DNA from: Coleophoma eucalyptorum
Taxonomy: Eukaryota; Ascomycota; Leotiomycetes; Helotiales; Dermateaceae
Direction: 5' to 3'
Assembly: GCA_026120035.1 (NCBI GenBank)
Contig: JALRME010000001.1
Coordinates: forward strand, 1,997,909 to 2,061,908
Length of the DNA stretch: 64,000 bases
A program made the position numbers and the translations under genes. Below the pieces are notes generated by a model. The model ran no database searches and was not told the origin of the DNA. It saw nothing but the letters and a program-made list of their open reading frames with translations. Each line of letters begins with the position of its first letter. Positions within the stretch are counted from its first letter, which is position 1. Positions 21,863 through 33,700 of this stretch are shown piece after piece.

Positions 21863-23142
21863 TACAGCCAGTTGGGTAGGCCAAGTGATTTCTTGTATTA
21901 TGGTAAACAAATATCTTAAGAGTTCAATATGGAAAAAACCGCCTTCTTGTGCGTAAAGTACCGGTAGTAACCGTGTGTGTTTGGAGTGAGAATTGATTGA
22001 GTTGTTCAAAGGCAATGATGTTTTCGATCGCCAGATCACGGAATCGCGTATTACCTACGAGAGGCGGAACAATCCTATCTTACTTCTGCAGCTACCATTG
22101 ATAGTCTCAAGAGTGGGAGAAGACGAAGATGGGGTGCGCGCGATTGGCAAGGGTGTAGCGCCACTTTTATCAAGGTATCAAATCGTCAAAACACTTTGGC
22201 TCTAAAACATGATTTTGATCATAAACCGATGATAATATGGCTTTTTTCTTATTTAAGGGACACAGATTCTGTTGGAATACCTCTCATTTCAGCTGTACCA
22301 ATAACAGTCAAAATGCGTGAGGTAAAATGTGTATATATTTTTTCTCTGTTCTAAGTGAGTGTGATGGAGGTCTTATCAATGCCTTCATCTGTTTGTAGAA
22401 CAACCAGAATAGGTATCGATTCAACCTCCGTTCGTAATGCTACGTAATGTAGGCATCGATCCGACCTCTTGTTCGTAGTACTACGTAATTGCAAACAGGT
22501 GGTGTTTGTAGTAAGTACGAACGAGTGTTCGATCGAGGTCGAGATCGAGATCCAATAATGATATACCGACAGATTCGTTGTAAGTTTAGGATTTATTATT
22601 TATTTACGTTGGCTTCAAGGATTTGGCTTCGAAACTAGATTGCGGCAGCTTCAATATCGAATATGTTGCCGCACACTTCGATTCACTTAATTAGGCGGCT
22701 ACAACCACTACACAAACTCCCATGCTATTGTTACTTGGCGTCGAACGGTCTTGGGATCAGTGGATGAATACGTAGGGAAATATTGTTCTAGATAATACAG
22801 TTAGAAATCGTTTTACATGATTCTTGACCTTTGAAAATTGAGAACAGTATCCAAAACAAGTTTGCCTTATCAACACATGTCCAAATCATGTATGTTATAC
22901 TTTAATGCTTTCATTTAGGACAAAATATCGCCCTGCTTTAATCTTATGGTCCGCTTGTTTCGTTATATTCAGTAGTTCAGGTCTTTTACCACATTATTCA
23001 GGGAGATACTAGAATGGAATTGAGTACAGTAGAATTTGACATTCAACACACTAAAAGACAACTTTATGACAGCGATAAATAACTGAATGGAATGGTTCAT
23101 GTTTAACTGAAAGGACTTGTAAAAGGGCTAATCAGAGCTTTA
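21863..23142. other. Intergenic region upstream of the racemase
   Basis: About 1.28 kb, AT-rich, holding the racemase promoter and the 3' end of the dsRBD gene. It contains the short tandem repeat listed separately and no recognisable gene. Confidence 0.5.
22411..22489. repeat. Imperfect direct repeat, about 38 bp x 2
   Basis: Copy 1 (22411-22448) and copy 2 (22451-22489) both run AGGyATCGAT..ACCTC..GTTCGTA..TACGTAAT with a few changes. Copy 2 contains the palindrome GTAGTACTAC. A further GTACGAACGAG..GATCGAGGTCGAG stretch at about 22514-22550 is partly inverted to it. It resembles neither a transposon end nor a tRNA. Confidence 0.6.
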
Positions 23143-24257
23143 TCAGACTTTTTCTCCACCCAACATCAACAAATCCAGCATAGCCTTTGAAGCCTCGTGC
23201 CTTGCAGCTTTCTTGGAACCACATTCTTTTCCAGATGCTTTAAATTCACCAAAAGTTACCAGAGATGTATATCTTCTTATCTTGCCTCTCGACGTCGTAT
23301 ATTCGTAGCTCGGCTCACAAGTTATCTTCGCGCCATATTCCCTAAGGCGACTAGTATAGTCACCCATGTTTTCGAACTCGTCCTCTCCTCCCGATGTTAC
23401 CTCAGGTGAAGTCGATGTTCTTTCTCCCCCCTGACTAGAGTTATCATCAGAATCACCTTGGGGTAGCGAGTCTGGCGAAAATTGACCAGAGTTCTGAATC
23501 TGTGAAGGCCGGGGAACATAATTAGCAAAGGGCGCGGAGGTGTTTCCTGTCTTTCGCATGGTTTCGCGATTTGACAGCGGCAGGTCAGCGTATTTCTCAT
23601 CTTGGTATCGGCGAGGATCATGAGCATGTCGCTCCAAAATTAAACTCAGAGTTGAAGGGTTATCGTCTTTGCCCTGAAGAACTATATGACCAAGACGCTC
23701 ACGGAGTAGATTGCGATAATCACGGTTGGACCCGTGAAGCTCAGTTCTGCCACAAAGTTCTTCAAGACATGCTTCATATTGATAGTTCGATATCATTTCC
23801 TCATATAGACCCTAGTTGAGAATAACCATGTTAGATTGGCGGCACAATGTTGCAGACCAATTGGAAGAAATCTAGCCCCGACTTACCATGACCTCTTTCT
23901 GGGGTGTATTTGGAGAGAGCGACCTCAAAGTTGCAGTCATAATGGCAGTTTCGAGAACCCTATGGCCTAGTAGAGAATCTTTTGGCATGAGCTCATTTGT
24001 CAAAAATATGGTCTTAGAAAATTCATACCATTGTTTGGAGGCGACTCATTAGCACCGAGTTCAGCTGGTTGCGACAAAGTCGGCATTTCAGATAGTCCAG
24101 TGGTAGGATAGTCAAATTTTGAGGAATCCAATGATTTTAGTGGATGTTTCTGGGGAGCGTCTTTTATGTCGGACCGGTCAGTATGCAATTGAAAGCCGGA
24201 GGAGAATTTTTGGAAAGCTTTCTTAAAAGTCCGTGGCAGCTTAGAACAAGCACCCAT
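23143..24257 (-). CDS. dsRNA-binding protein with degenerate RNase III-like region
   Basis: Three exons on the minus strand (24257-24029, 23966-23887, 23811-23143) give 325 residues from MGACSKLPRTFKKAFQKF. The C-terminal about 75 residues form a double-stranded RNA-binding domain: DYTSRLREYGAKI (helix 1), Tyr/Thr-rich beta strands, then GKECGSKKAARHEASKAMLDLL with the Lys-Lys-Ala helix-2 contact. Residues about 76-150 (GHRVLETAIMTATLRSLSP...EVMGLYEEMISNYQYEACLEEL) follow the helix spacing of an RNase III domain but lack the Glu/Asp of the signature loop (ERLEFLGD), so no nuclease activity is expected. This second assignment is inference. A low-complexity Ser/Asp/Gln linker joins the parts. 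It is head-to-head with a gene for RNase H1-type hybrid-binding domains. Confidence 0.78.
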
Positions 24258-24957
24258 GTGTATAGACGACTAGTTAAGTACTAATTATGAACAAGAGTTA
24301 TCAATATCAAAAGAGCATGCCAATTCAAATGGAAATTAAAATGCATAGGAAGGGCTTCTGACCATCTTTATAATGGAAATGGGTTGAAATACCCAAATAA
24401 ATGTGACAGCCTAACATCATTTCTATGCATCGCAGGTGCAGGAAATAATCGCTAAAGTATTCTAAAGTTCATATCTTGACCAATCGTCAAAAATAGATGT
24501 TGGATGTGAGGCTGTAACTGATAAGTATGCATGCATGAGGCATCCAATGTCTTCAGGCAGCTACAGTTGGAATCCGGATAATATGGCAGTGACGGATTTA
24601 TGATCAAATGGGCAGTTTCCCGGACGAGAAGAGCCCAATATTAGGCCGAATTTCATGTCCAACACTTCTGCCGGCATTAGGCATAATCTCCAGGCTACCT
24701 CATTCCAACGTCTCACATGGCTTTAGATAAACAATTTATCTATTTAGAGAAAGGTGAGGACAACACACACATGCATATACCGGGCCTTAGCCTCCTAGGA
24801 TACGAGGACATTATCAGTCAATCTGACATCTAGTACTTGATCGGGCTCCTAGAAAGATAAATATTAAGATTTTCAGAACTGTGGTATTCTCAAAGGCAAT
24901 TCCTTTGATCCAATCACTAGAACCTGCTTCAACTTAAGCTAAGCCCTTAGCATAGCC
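24258..24957. promoter_or_regulatory. Divergent promoter of the dsRBD and hybrid-binding-domain genes
   Basis: 700 bp of AT-rich sequence between two divergent start codons. No clear binding-site clusters were recognised. Confidence 0.4.
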
Positions 24958-25611
24958 ATGCCGAAAAAGGCACATTCGAAGAGAAAAGCGGAGATATATG
25001 CTGTCGCTGATGGTTTTTTTCCTGCCCCAGGGATCTTCTCATCTTGGTGAGTTGCACTTATCATTTGTAGACTCACCAGTATATATATGTGTTAACCTAC
25101 GCTGATGGTCTTATGGGATATACTCACCCTTTAGTCACCGGTTATCGAAATGCACAATTCCAAGGTTTTAACACCGTCTCAGACGCTGAGATGTATTTAG
25201 CGAGCAAAGAAGTGAAAGAGTATATCAGAATGGTGAAACCGGCATCTATAACGAACTTTCAGGGAGGAGAGAAGGCTTATTATGCGGTGGCAAATGGTCG
25301 TTCACCTGGAATACAAGAGTATTACTAGTAAGAGCAAGCAAATTACCGAAAATGCGTATTCTGACTGCCGCAGTGGGGTTGATGGTGCTGAGCCGAAAGT
25401 TGTTCGGTTCTCTGGAGCTTGCCACAAACGATTTCCGACCTTGATAGAAGCAGAGACTTTCATAGGGGAATGGGTAAAGATGTATTCCTTTGTCTGTAAA
25501 GGAGAGCCCAAGCAAGAGCTTTCCCAGGGAGCACATATACTGGGTATCACAGATCCACCAATTTCAGTCATTAAGGAGCCCGAGATACAAACTACAGAAC
25601 GAGTTCTGTAA
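24958..25611 (+). CDS. Protein with two RNase H1 N-terminal-type (HBD / Cauli_VI) domains; first splice junction unresolved
   Basis: Exon 1 (24958-25046) encodes MPKKAHSKRKAEIYAVADGF and ends in FPAPGIFSSW at a strong GTGAGT donor. The next coding block (about 25080-25322) continues with ADGLMGYTHPLVTGYRNAQF and FQGFNTVSDAEMYLA, completing domain 1, then starts domain 2 with AYYAVANGRSPGI. A 46-nt intron leads to GAEPKVVRFSGACHKRFPTL and EAETFIGEW. Each domain has the YAVxxGxxPGI..W/F..F.T..EAE pattern that binds RNA:DNA hybrids or dsRNA in RNase H1. No RNase H catalytic domain follows. The exon 1 donor leaves phase 2, whereas the only AG acceptors nearby (25070, 25079) give phase 0, so the junction does not fit. 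The gene may be damaged, use an odd splice site, or start later at 25113. Confidence 0.6.
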
Positions 25612-28542
25612 GATAGGCTTGACGAAATATGAATCAGAATCTTGTACAGTACATAAAAACATGCACAGAGGACGAGAATGTTCAATTTGCAGTATAAATC
25701 TCACTCAGAGAAATTGAGTAGATGATCGAAAGAATTTTTCGGAGCCAGACTTCAAGATATAGAATTTTGTGCTGGTCGAAAGGTAGATATAACAATGCCC
25801 CTGTAGCATTTTGCCACGAGGATTATCATCCTTATTGCTGATTTACGTAAGGTAACGTAATAGGTGACTCTCAAGTCAAATCAGGTTCAAGTGGTGTTCA
25901 TAAGTTGTGTAATCGATCTTGAATGAAGAGAGTGTGAGGTAGAGAGGTATAAATACCCCTCTTGTTAGGAGTATTATAGGTAACATGTGTCTAGGTCTCG
26001 TGATTGACTTGTAATGACATTCCGACACTTATAAAATTTATAGCATATTACCTCTTTTCCCCAGTCATAGATGACTATAGGCTAAGTATAACTAGGCATC
26101 CTAATCCGCTCTACTACACATAGGCATCACAATATTATGTATATATTTTTTAAAATATCTCCAGACAATTGTTATCGCCTGCAGCAAAGTAACAAAGTTC
26201 CAATTACCGTGTCTTGCGATACAATGCCAAGCCCTCAAAGAATGTTTTGGCGTTACTTTTACTCTCTATTTCATTGTGACCTGAAGGTACATTATTATGT
26301 ATAGGTATGATTTGATCATTGATATACACTCTCTCCCCTGTTTTGCTGGGATGAGGTCATGTCGTTTGAGTGTCTGCAAATACCACAAATCATCTAGTTG
26401 ACCCCCCCGTGGTTTTATTATGTTCGTCGGCTAATTTTGTTTTTAGCTACGAACCATTTCGCTTCCAAAAGTAGCATGGCTCTTGAATGGATGGATACAG
26501 AGACCTGGCAATCGCCTTAGAACCCCTTTCGATCCATTTCAGAATCAATCCGTGCAATGGTAAAGGTAAATTTGTACTCGAAGCTTTAGCAGGTTTTAAT
26601 GAAGTATGAGTCCTTTACAGATTTAACCTCCATAGCGTGTCATGGCCAGGGGCAAACCATCAAACTTGGGGATCTGGGAGATGCTAGGTTCTCGAAGTCA
26701 ATGTCAAGTGAAAAATTGAGGTTGATGATACTGATTTTTGTACGACAGTAATGCTCAGAGAGAGGCTGACGTGTCAGGTTTCAAGTAGCGTTGTCATTCG
26801 CGCTCCCGAAGTATGGAAGGATAATCCCGTTGCTGACATCTTGCGTCTAGGCGTAACGGGAAGTCTCCACTCTATCTACTACCCTTTCCATCTCCAGACC
26901 AAGGTTCAGTCAGCAGGAACACTGACCTCCGGGAAAATCACACTAGAACCAGCCCACACGATAGCAGTGGGCTTCACCAACCATTGGTGTATTTCCAAGG
27001 TATCGCGACTGATTGGCCCGATAGGGGACACAAGTCCCAGTACAGACACTGTTGATGAGTTTGCTTTGGTGAGTAGTTCGTACAGGAGTTTTCATTAACC
27101 CGCAGACTGTCTTGAAAGAGAGCTGTATAAGAGTAGGCAGCAATTGGGGAGGAGTTGAAGTACAATGTAATTCAAATCTATTAAAACGCGGTTTATTGAC
27201 ATCATCAAGAATCTTGTAGTCGATGACTCAATGAGACCAAGTCCCGAGAGACCTTGAAGGTATCCATGGCTCGAAAACTTTCCTAGGTACAATTGTGACT
27301 GGTCGGCTGATTAATAGATAAAATCATTCTTGCAGCTTTTCGGAGGAGGCCGTAAAGAAAGTCCACTGTGCGACCATACTCCTCCTGTTCCTTTTGGTTC
27401 CTTCAAAGGCCCGATGGAAGCTTGGTAAGAAGCGGAGGAACTGCCTGCTTAGCGAGAGGCTCAACGCGACAGTGGCCTTATTATCAAGTGCAAACCGGCG
27501 AGATCGGCTTTCATGCTCTTTTTTTTTCTGCTTCTATTGTTTCCTGTTCGGGATCTGCCTGGATATACCAGCCGAGGCTCTTAAAAGCCCGTTTGAACCT
27601 GCGACTGAGTCAGGTGCTAGAGAGGGGGAATGGGGAGAAAGAGAGCTACCCCTTGTCCAATTGGATTTCGGCATGTCATTTAGCCTCTTCACAAATCCAG
27701 ACCGTACAATTTGCCTTCTCCGGCTCCCCTTCGGACATTTTGGAGACAACCGAGATGGCTTTGAAAAATGCTGCTCTCGTTTAAAGAGGCCGATATAGGA
27801 TGCAGCGTCGACTTTCCTCGCCTCTGTCGATCCCGGATCCGTGAAGTCGTGACTCCGACTTTGCTGACTAGAGCATGGACGTCATTTCTTTAAGATTCTT
27901 AGTTCGGCCTCCGGTGCTGAGTATTCATCTCATGTTATTTGTTTGCCTCCTTTCGCTAGGATGAACAGAAAGTTTTTTTTTTTGTTTTTGCCTTACGCAC
28001 AAGCGTTGTGGCTCGATTAGCCTTTCTTCCCCAACACTAGCCACAGCTCTGTACTCCTCCTACCATCTTCCATCATCCGTAATCCGTGATCCGGATCTAG
28101 GATGCTTTATTATGGGCCAAGAAAGGGCGGGGGAGAGCAGGTTTAATAATTGCCTTTCATAACATGTCCCTTAGCTATCTGAAATGCCGGCAGCGAAAAG
28201 GCAGCAAGATCGAATGATGGCTCACGCAGGATGCAGTAGTTGCATAGCATGCTCGCTAATAACATAATAACAAAGGCTTAGCGAGGACCCTCGACCCACC
28301 GAACCCATCATACCAAGTGTGTTCCTGGGTCTACATTACGTCTTAAGAACCGCATAGGACCAGAGAGTTTTGTTTTCCCACCCTCACTGTCACATTCCTC
28401 AGTTCTTTTGCTTCCATTTGTTTTCCAGAAGGCGTGCTTGTGTCTCTTGCTTATTTGTGCTTTCGTTGTTCGTGTCAAGATCAGAAGAGGCAGCGTCAAG
28501 GTTACGCTTGACAGAATCACGCCAGTCAACAAATAAGCAATA
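25612..28542. other. Gene-sparse region upstream of the amino-acid permease
   Basis: About 2.9 kb. The left half is AT-rich. The right half (27.3-28.4 kb) is pyrimidine-rich and contains a run of T (about 27970) and probably the promoter and leader of the permease. Open frames of 115-138 codons around 26751-27098 and 27368-27798 overlap each other or lack any family likeness, so I do not call them. Confidence 0.45.
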
Positions 28543-30121
28543 ATGGCCAGCGCCAGGGCAGAGGATCCAAAAGTTGGGGGCACGGGAACCCAATTTTCTT
28601 CGTGCAACAAGCCAGATGACCTTCCCATTAACCATGGTCACCACCAAGGACGCGATGAGGAATCTTTGCCTGACATGAAGGAGGCCGAGGTGTTGGATGC
28701 ATATGGTAATGAGGAGGGCGCAGAGATCAAATGTAACGTACTTCATGTTAACTGCACCGGGGCGCGTGACTGACTTAGATACTTAGACAAGACAATGACA
28801 TGGTGGCAAGGTGCTCTTGTGATGATTGCTGAGAACATCTCACTTGGAATTCTTTCACTTCCAGCAGTGTTGGCCAAGGTCGGCCTTGTAGGCGGTCTTA
28901 TTGCCATTGTTGGCCTAGGTCTCTTTGCAACCTACTCTGGTTATGTGTTATGGCAATTCAAAATGAAGTATCCTCAGGTATGTTTAAGTTCTAGAGGCAT
29001 CAATTTAGAGCCAAAGTCTAACAAATATTAGGTCACCAACTATGGTGATATTGGTGAGGTGCTACTTGGACGTTTTGGCAAAATCACCTTTGGCTTTGCT
29101 TATATTGTCTACTGCATATTTTGCATGGCATCCCATCTTCTAACCTTCACCATTGCTTTGAACGTCCTCACCGGACATGCCACTTGTACCATCGTCTGGG
29201 GTATCGTGGGATTGGTTATTTTCACTATCCTTTCCGTCCCTCGTACTCTTAAGAATGTTTCATTCTTATCCATCATCTGTGAGTCACGAATTTATCTCCC
29301 GGGATGCATAGCCTGCTAATGCCAAAATAGCTTTCATCAGTATCTTGTCTGCAGTCTTGATTACCATGATTGCTCTAGCAATTTCACCAAAGGCAGCAGC
29401 TGATGCAATGTCCGCTACTTACGCACCAACTTTCACAGCCGCATTCAACAGTGTCTCCAATGCTGTGTTTGCCTATGGTGGTCATGTGGCATGGGTCAGT
29501 TTCATTAGCGAACTTCGAGACCCTAAGGACTTTCCCAAGGCTCTCATTCTCCAGCAGTCTCTAGACATCATCCTCTATGTCACGGCATCAGTCGTCATTT
29601 ACCGTTACGGGGGCGTCAACGTCAGCAGCCCTGCTCTTAGCAGCAACAGCACTATCGTTAAGAAGGTTGCTTGGGGTATTGCTCTTCCAACCATCGTCAT
29701 TGCCGGTGTCATCTTCGCCCACGTTACTGCTAAGTACGTCTACCTTCGCATGTTCTCTGGCACCAAGTACTTGCATAGTCGTGGTTTAGTTGCCACCGGA
29801 ACCTGGATTGGCCTTTGCCTGGGTATGTGGACCATCGCTTGGATCATCGCCGAAAGTATCCCCAACTTCAGCGACTTGCTCGGTATAATCTCTGCCCTGT
29901 TCGCATCTTGGTTCTCGTATGGTATCCCAGGAGTCTGTTGGTTTTATCTGAACTGGAGCACCTTCGAACGCAGCACTAAAAACATGTTCCTTTCTGCCTT
30001 GAATATCGCATTGATCATCCTCGGTTGTATAATCTGCGGTGCAGGTCTTTATGCTTCTGGATACCAGATGCATATCGACACCTCTGGCAGCTCCTGGACT
30101 TGTTCCGATAACTCAAAATAA
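28543..30121 (+). CDS. Amino-acid permease, AAAP family (Neurospora MTR-like)
   Basis: Four exons joined at three introns (starting near 28730, 28978 and 29280) give about 465 residues. The hydrophilic N terminus (MASARAEDPKVGG...) contains acidic and Asp-Met-Lys-Glu motifs. It is followed by WWQGALVMIAENISLGILSLP, the first membrane helix with the Gly-Ile-Leu-Ser-Leu-Pro motif of AAAP transporters, and about ten more helices. VFAYGGHVAWVSFISELRDPKDFPKAL matches the conserved middle loop. Fungal homologues import neutral aliphatic and aromatic amino acids by proton symport at the plasma membrane. Specificity is inferred from family only. The second acceptor TAG (not the first, 9 nt earlier) is needed at intron 1 to keep frame. 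Confidence 0.9.
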
Positions 30122-30666
30122 GCGGGGATGGTTTAAGGTTGCTTTAATTTATATGTTAGGAAGTTTTTGAGGAGCTCTGGTTTTAGGAGTATAGTGGTTG
30201 GCTGCATTACATATTGCTTGGGATGATGTTTCATTATGGGATGAATCTGGACGATTGGAATTATATGATTGCTTTATGAACGAAATCCGAGCCTGTAAAT
30301 ACCATGGGATATCTGTATATAGCTAGTCATGCTCAATGGAGGAATGATAAAAATTTCAAGTAAAACTGGCTTTTCTGGAGCTTCAAAAGTTATGCATGCA
30401 TTCACCCTGAACAGTGATAAATAATGCAAATATGAAAATATTCTTGCCACGACTGTCACTTCCCATAGCCAAAACAGAGGCCTTCTGAGACTACGTAGTC
30501 CAAGTAGGTCCAAAAGTTTTCTTGAACAAGTGATGGTCATATATATGGATGGCATTTAGTATCCCACTAGTGCGTTTCGCAATCAGTAGAAAATTTGGTA
30601 AAAGCAAGTAGAGAAGCAATCATCCACTGTCTTAATAAAGGTCATGATAACGAGTTCGCTTAACAA
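30122..30666. other. Intergenic region, permease 3' end to tRNA
   Basis: AT-rich 3' region of the permease gene. No gene recognised. Confidence 0.5.
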
Positions 30667-30763
30667 GTTGAGTTGCCAGAGTGGTTTAATGGGTAAGACT
30701 TGAATTAACAATTCTGGTTATCTTATGGATTCGTCCGCACAGGTTCGAACCCTGTACTCAACG
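30667..30763 (+). tRNA. tRNA-Ser(UGA) with 15-nt intron
   Basis: The acceptor stem GTTGAGT (30667-30673) pairs with ACTCAAC, and the discriminator is G at 30763, as in eukaryotic tRNA-Ser. The D arm CCA..TGG contains GTGG. The anticodon stem TAAGA/TCTTA encloses the loop CTTGAA, with anticodon TGA at 30701-30703. An intron of 15 nt (30705-30719) sits one base 3' of the anticodon, the canonical site. The long variable arm is GGA-TTCG-TCC, a UUCG-capped hairpin, which makes this a class II tRNA. The T arm is ACAGG-TTCGAAC-CCTGT. The mature length is 82 nt before CCA addition. Confidence 0.9.
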
Positions 30764-30773
30764 CTTGAATAAA

Positions 30774-30779
30774 TTTTTT
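30774..30779 (+). terminator. RNA polymerase III terminator of the tRNA gene
   Basis: A run of six T begins 11 nt after the discriminator base, the normal Pol III stop signal. Confidence 0.75.
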
Positions 30780-33700
30780 GCCATGAGCTTCGATTTTGTC
30801 GGGGGTTAGTGGTCGCTTAAATCTTGGAGGCGTACGTGAATCTTTTTGCACCATGTGGTGACAGAATAACCGCAGTACTCAAATCTTACCCACTGCATGT
30901 GCCAATCACTTGAATCTTTCTTCTTAGCTGGGTAGGACTCATTCTAGAAACATGCGAAAAGATTGCTTGCATTAGCAATCTCTCTCTTTGAAATCAATCA
31001 GATCTCAGAGACAGCCACAAATACATGCATAACTCTATGGTTCCAATGCATCCGTTGCCTCTACACCTGTTCTTTCAAAACCGGGAATGCCCTCTAGGTT
31101 ACTGGACAGCTTTGCAAGCCACTTCAATGGTTTCTTCAAGGCAGCCTTCGAGGTGGACGGGCTTTGCGTGCGGTGCAAAGAAAGGCTAGCAAGCGAGGAA
31201 TAGACGGTAAGACAGATACTGGTAAGGTGATACGAAATTCAAGAAGCATTTGAACTGTAAAGATGCTACTTGAAGTATTTGTTAAGAGTACAGGCACCGG
31301 GAATTGCAGCCGAGATCCGGCAATGCCTCTTTGATGGGGTATTTATGGCGAAGCAACAAATGATATACTCTTGATTTTCTTTGGCTTCAGTGATGGGATA
31401 GCGAAGATAGCTTCCTGTGCCTATATATGGTGCCCACGGACTGATGGCCCCAAAATAATATAGATCGATTCAATTTATTTTCAAATCTATGAAATTCCAA
31501 GTGCAGTTGATGGCGCGCAACTCCTGGCTATATCAAGGGGCGTAATCCAATGGCTTCCAATTATTTGGAAATCTGGATCAGGTATTGGCAAGTGACATGC
31601 GTTACCAACCTGGACCTTCTTTGAGTCTTGCATGCAGAAATATAATATCCCCAGTTGTTGTTTTATCAGACTGGAGCTTCTGACATTCTCTTCGCTCCAA
31701 GGTTTTTGACAGCTGTGAACCAGGTCATGCGGCCGCTCATCCTTAAGATTCAAGACGCCTCTTTCTTCAGCATGGGCTTTCCCACGCGTTGTAAATACAT
31801 ACCACAATAACCATCACTCTAAAACTTGATATACTCAAAGTTTGTAGAGCTATTATCGCGTTAAATAACTGATGGAGGAAATACGCTACAGCAGATATCG
31901 CGAATTAGATACTGCATGTAGCCGGATAACTACAGGGTTGTACATGCCTGTTACGCTTGCTTCGGTCTTTGCAAGCTGCAGGCCAAGACCGAATGGAAAC
32001 GGCGCAGTTGACGATTAACAACATCTCGCATGTACCGATCGAGTGGACAAACTCGTTATCAGAATGAGCACCATGATGTCCTCCATTTATTTTCGACGCT
32101 CACTCCTTCCCTTGGCATTTCCTACCTGCCAATTAACACCCAGCGTGCCGTTACTCCAAGCATTTCTGCACAGATACGGACCAACACAAAGTGTACTGCC
32201 ATGGGTTCTATTACTTCTAATGACCGCAGCTTACAGCGTATCTACCTTCCGGGCTTGGAGCCCTACCAGGGCCATTTTTGGCTGACGAAGTTCTCTAAAT
32301 TTTAGATCGTTCGAGCCCAGACTCCAGGCACTGCATGCGAGCAGTACCGTGACATGCCAGAGAAACATGGCAGTCTCGTGTGACTATATGGCAGCTACCG
32401 TTGGCCTCTTCCTTTTGCTACGGCCAGTGATACTGTTTGAGCCGACTGGTGGCTCAGATGGGACTGGACAAAGTGCCTGTAGAGATAAGCATACCTAAGG
32501 AATGTATTGCTCCAATTGTGCTCAGGGGTCATTCATGCTTCATCCTCTTCATATTGCGAGGTCAATGCTGTGGAGGTGCAGATCCATGTTTGGGAAGCCT
32601 AAGGGCTGAGAGTTTCTCCAAAACAAACTTCTCAATATTATCATGTCGACACTTATGCCAAAGCTCCAGTGCTTTAGTTGCGGTTTGTTCTGTTCTACCG
32701 AAAGATGGGGTTGTGGCTGCAATCAAATCGACGTCTCCGTCAATCAAATTCGGTTGTGTGTAACCTTCCTGTCAGATTCATCAAGCCTAGCACAGACACA
32801 GAACGTCGACTAGCAGCGGATATTATCATCTTGCCTACTTGGGTAACCCTACCCATGCATCCCCTGACAAACCCCGCGGTTTCATTCAACGTTGACTTCT
32901 TCCCCCCCCCCCCCCCATAGAAATGCGCTTTCCGTTTTCAAATCTTGGGGCAATAGGCAGGTAAGTAAAAGGAAAGTCTATAGCTAGGTTTACGCAAAAA
33001 TGGTCCGCCATTGATAAATCAGGCTCAATGAGTGAGAATGGCGACGGGATGCACGATGTAAAAGCAAGAATACGAACGGGATCAGCCAGCAATGTAGAAA
33101 GTCTCTTAGAGCAATCCTCGCCTATTGCCGACAAGCACGAGTTTAAAAAAGTAGTAGGACTGCATTAGACATAAAAAATGTTCTAAAGTAACGAAAACGA
33201 GCAATAAAGGTAATCTAAGGTTTCGCAGCTGTCCATATGATTGACTGTGAAGCGGAATATAGTTCACTCTCCTCCCGTAGACCTGTAGTGGATGGAAAAG
33301 CAACAAAGTGAAAGAGACATGGATGTTGACGGCGCTTCAATTATCGATACGACCCCGGAGACTTGGCGTCAATAGTCCTAACACGGCCTCCCGAATGTAT
33401 CACTAGAACGGTCCTACTAGCCAACTGTGTACATAAGATATTATTGGATTTGTGGCAGCTCAGAACACGCTATCTTCTGAGTTCTCACTCTATCATCGCG
33501 AGCTGAGCTTAAAGGATTTGATGCACTCGATCAAAATTGGAAAAGGCGACACGGGTGGCACAGTCGAGGTTGAGATGTCTTGCCGATATTATTATAAGTG
33601 GCGTTTAGGATTGAACCGGGGACGAAATAAACACACGTGCGCACTCCTTTATATGCTTGCGACATGGGCGACAGAGTTAATCTGACAAGCAATTGGTAAA

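Noticed and set aside
26751..27098. 115-codon open frame
   Set aside because: Isolated, without exon partners or recognisable motifs.
27368..27798. Two overlapping open frames of about 135 codons
   Set aside because: They occupy the same DNA in different frames, neither resembles a known protein, and the region is pyrimidine-rich leader-like DNA.
33590..33640. Possible tRNA T-arm on the minus strand (CCCCGGTTCAATCC)
   Set aside because: The flanking bases do not form a T stem and no acceptor or anticodon arm could be folded.
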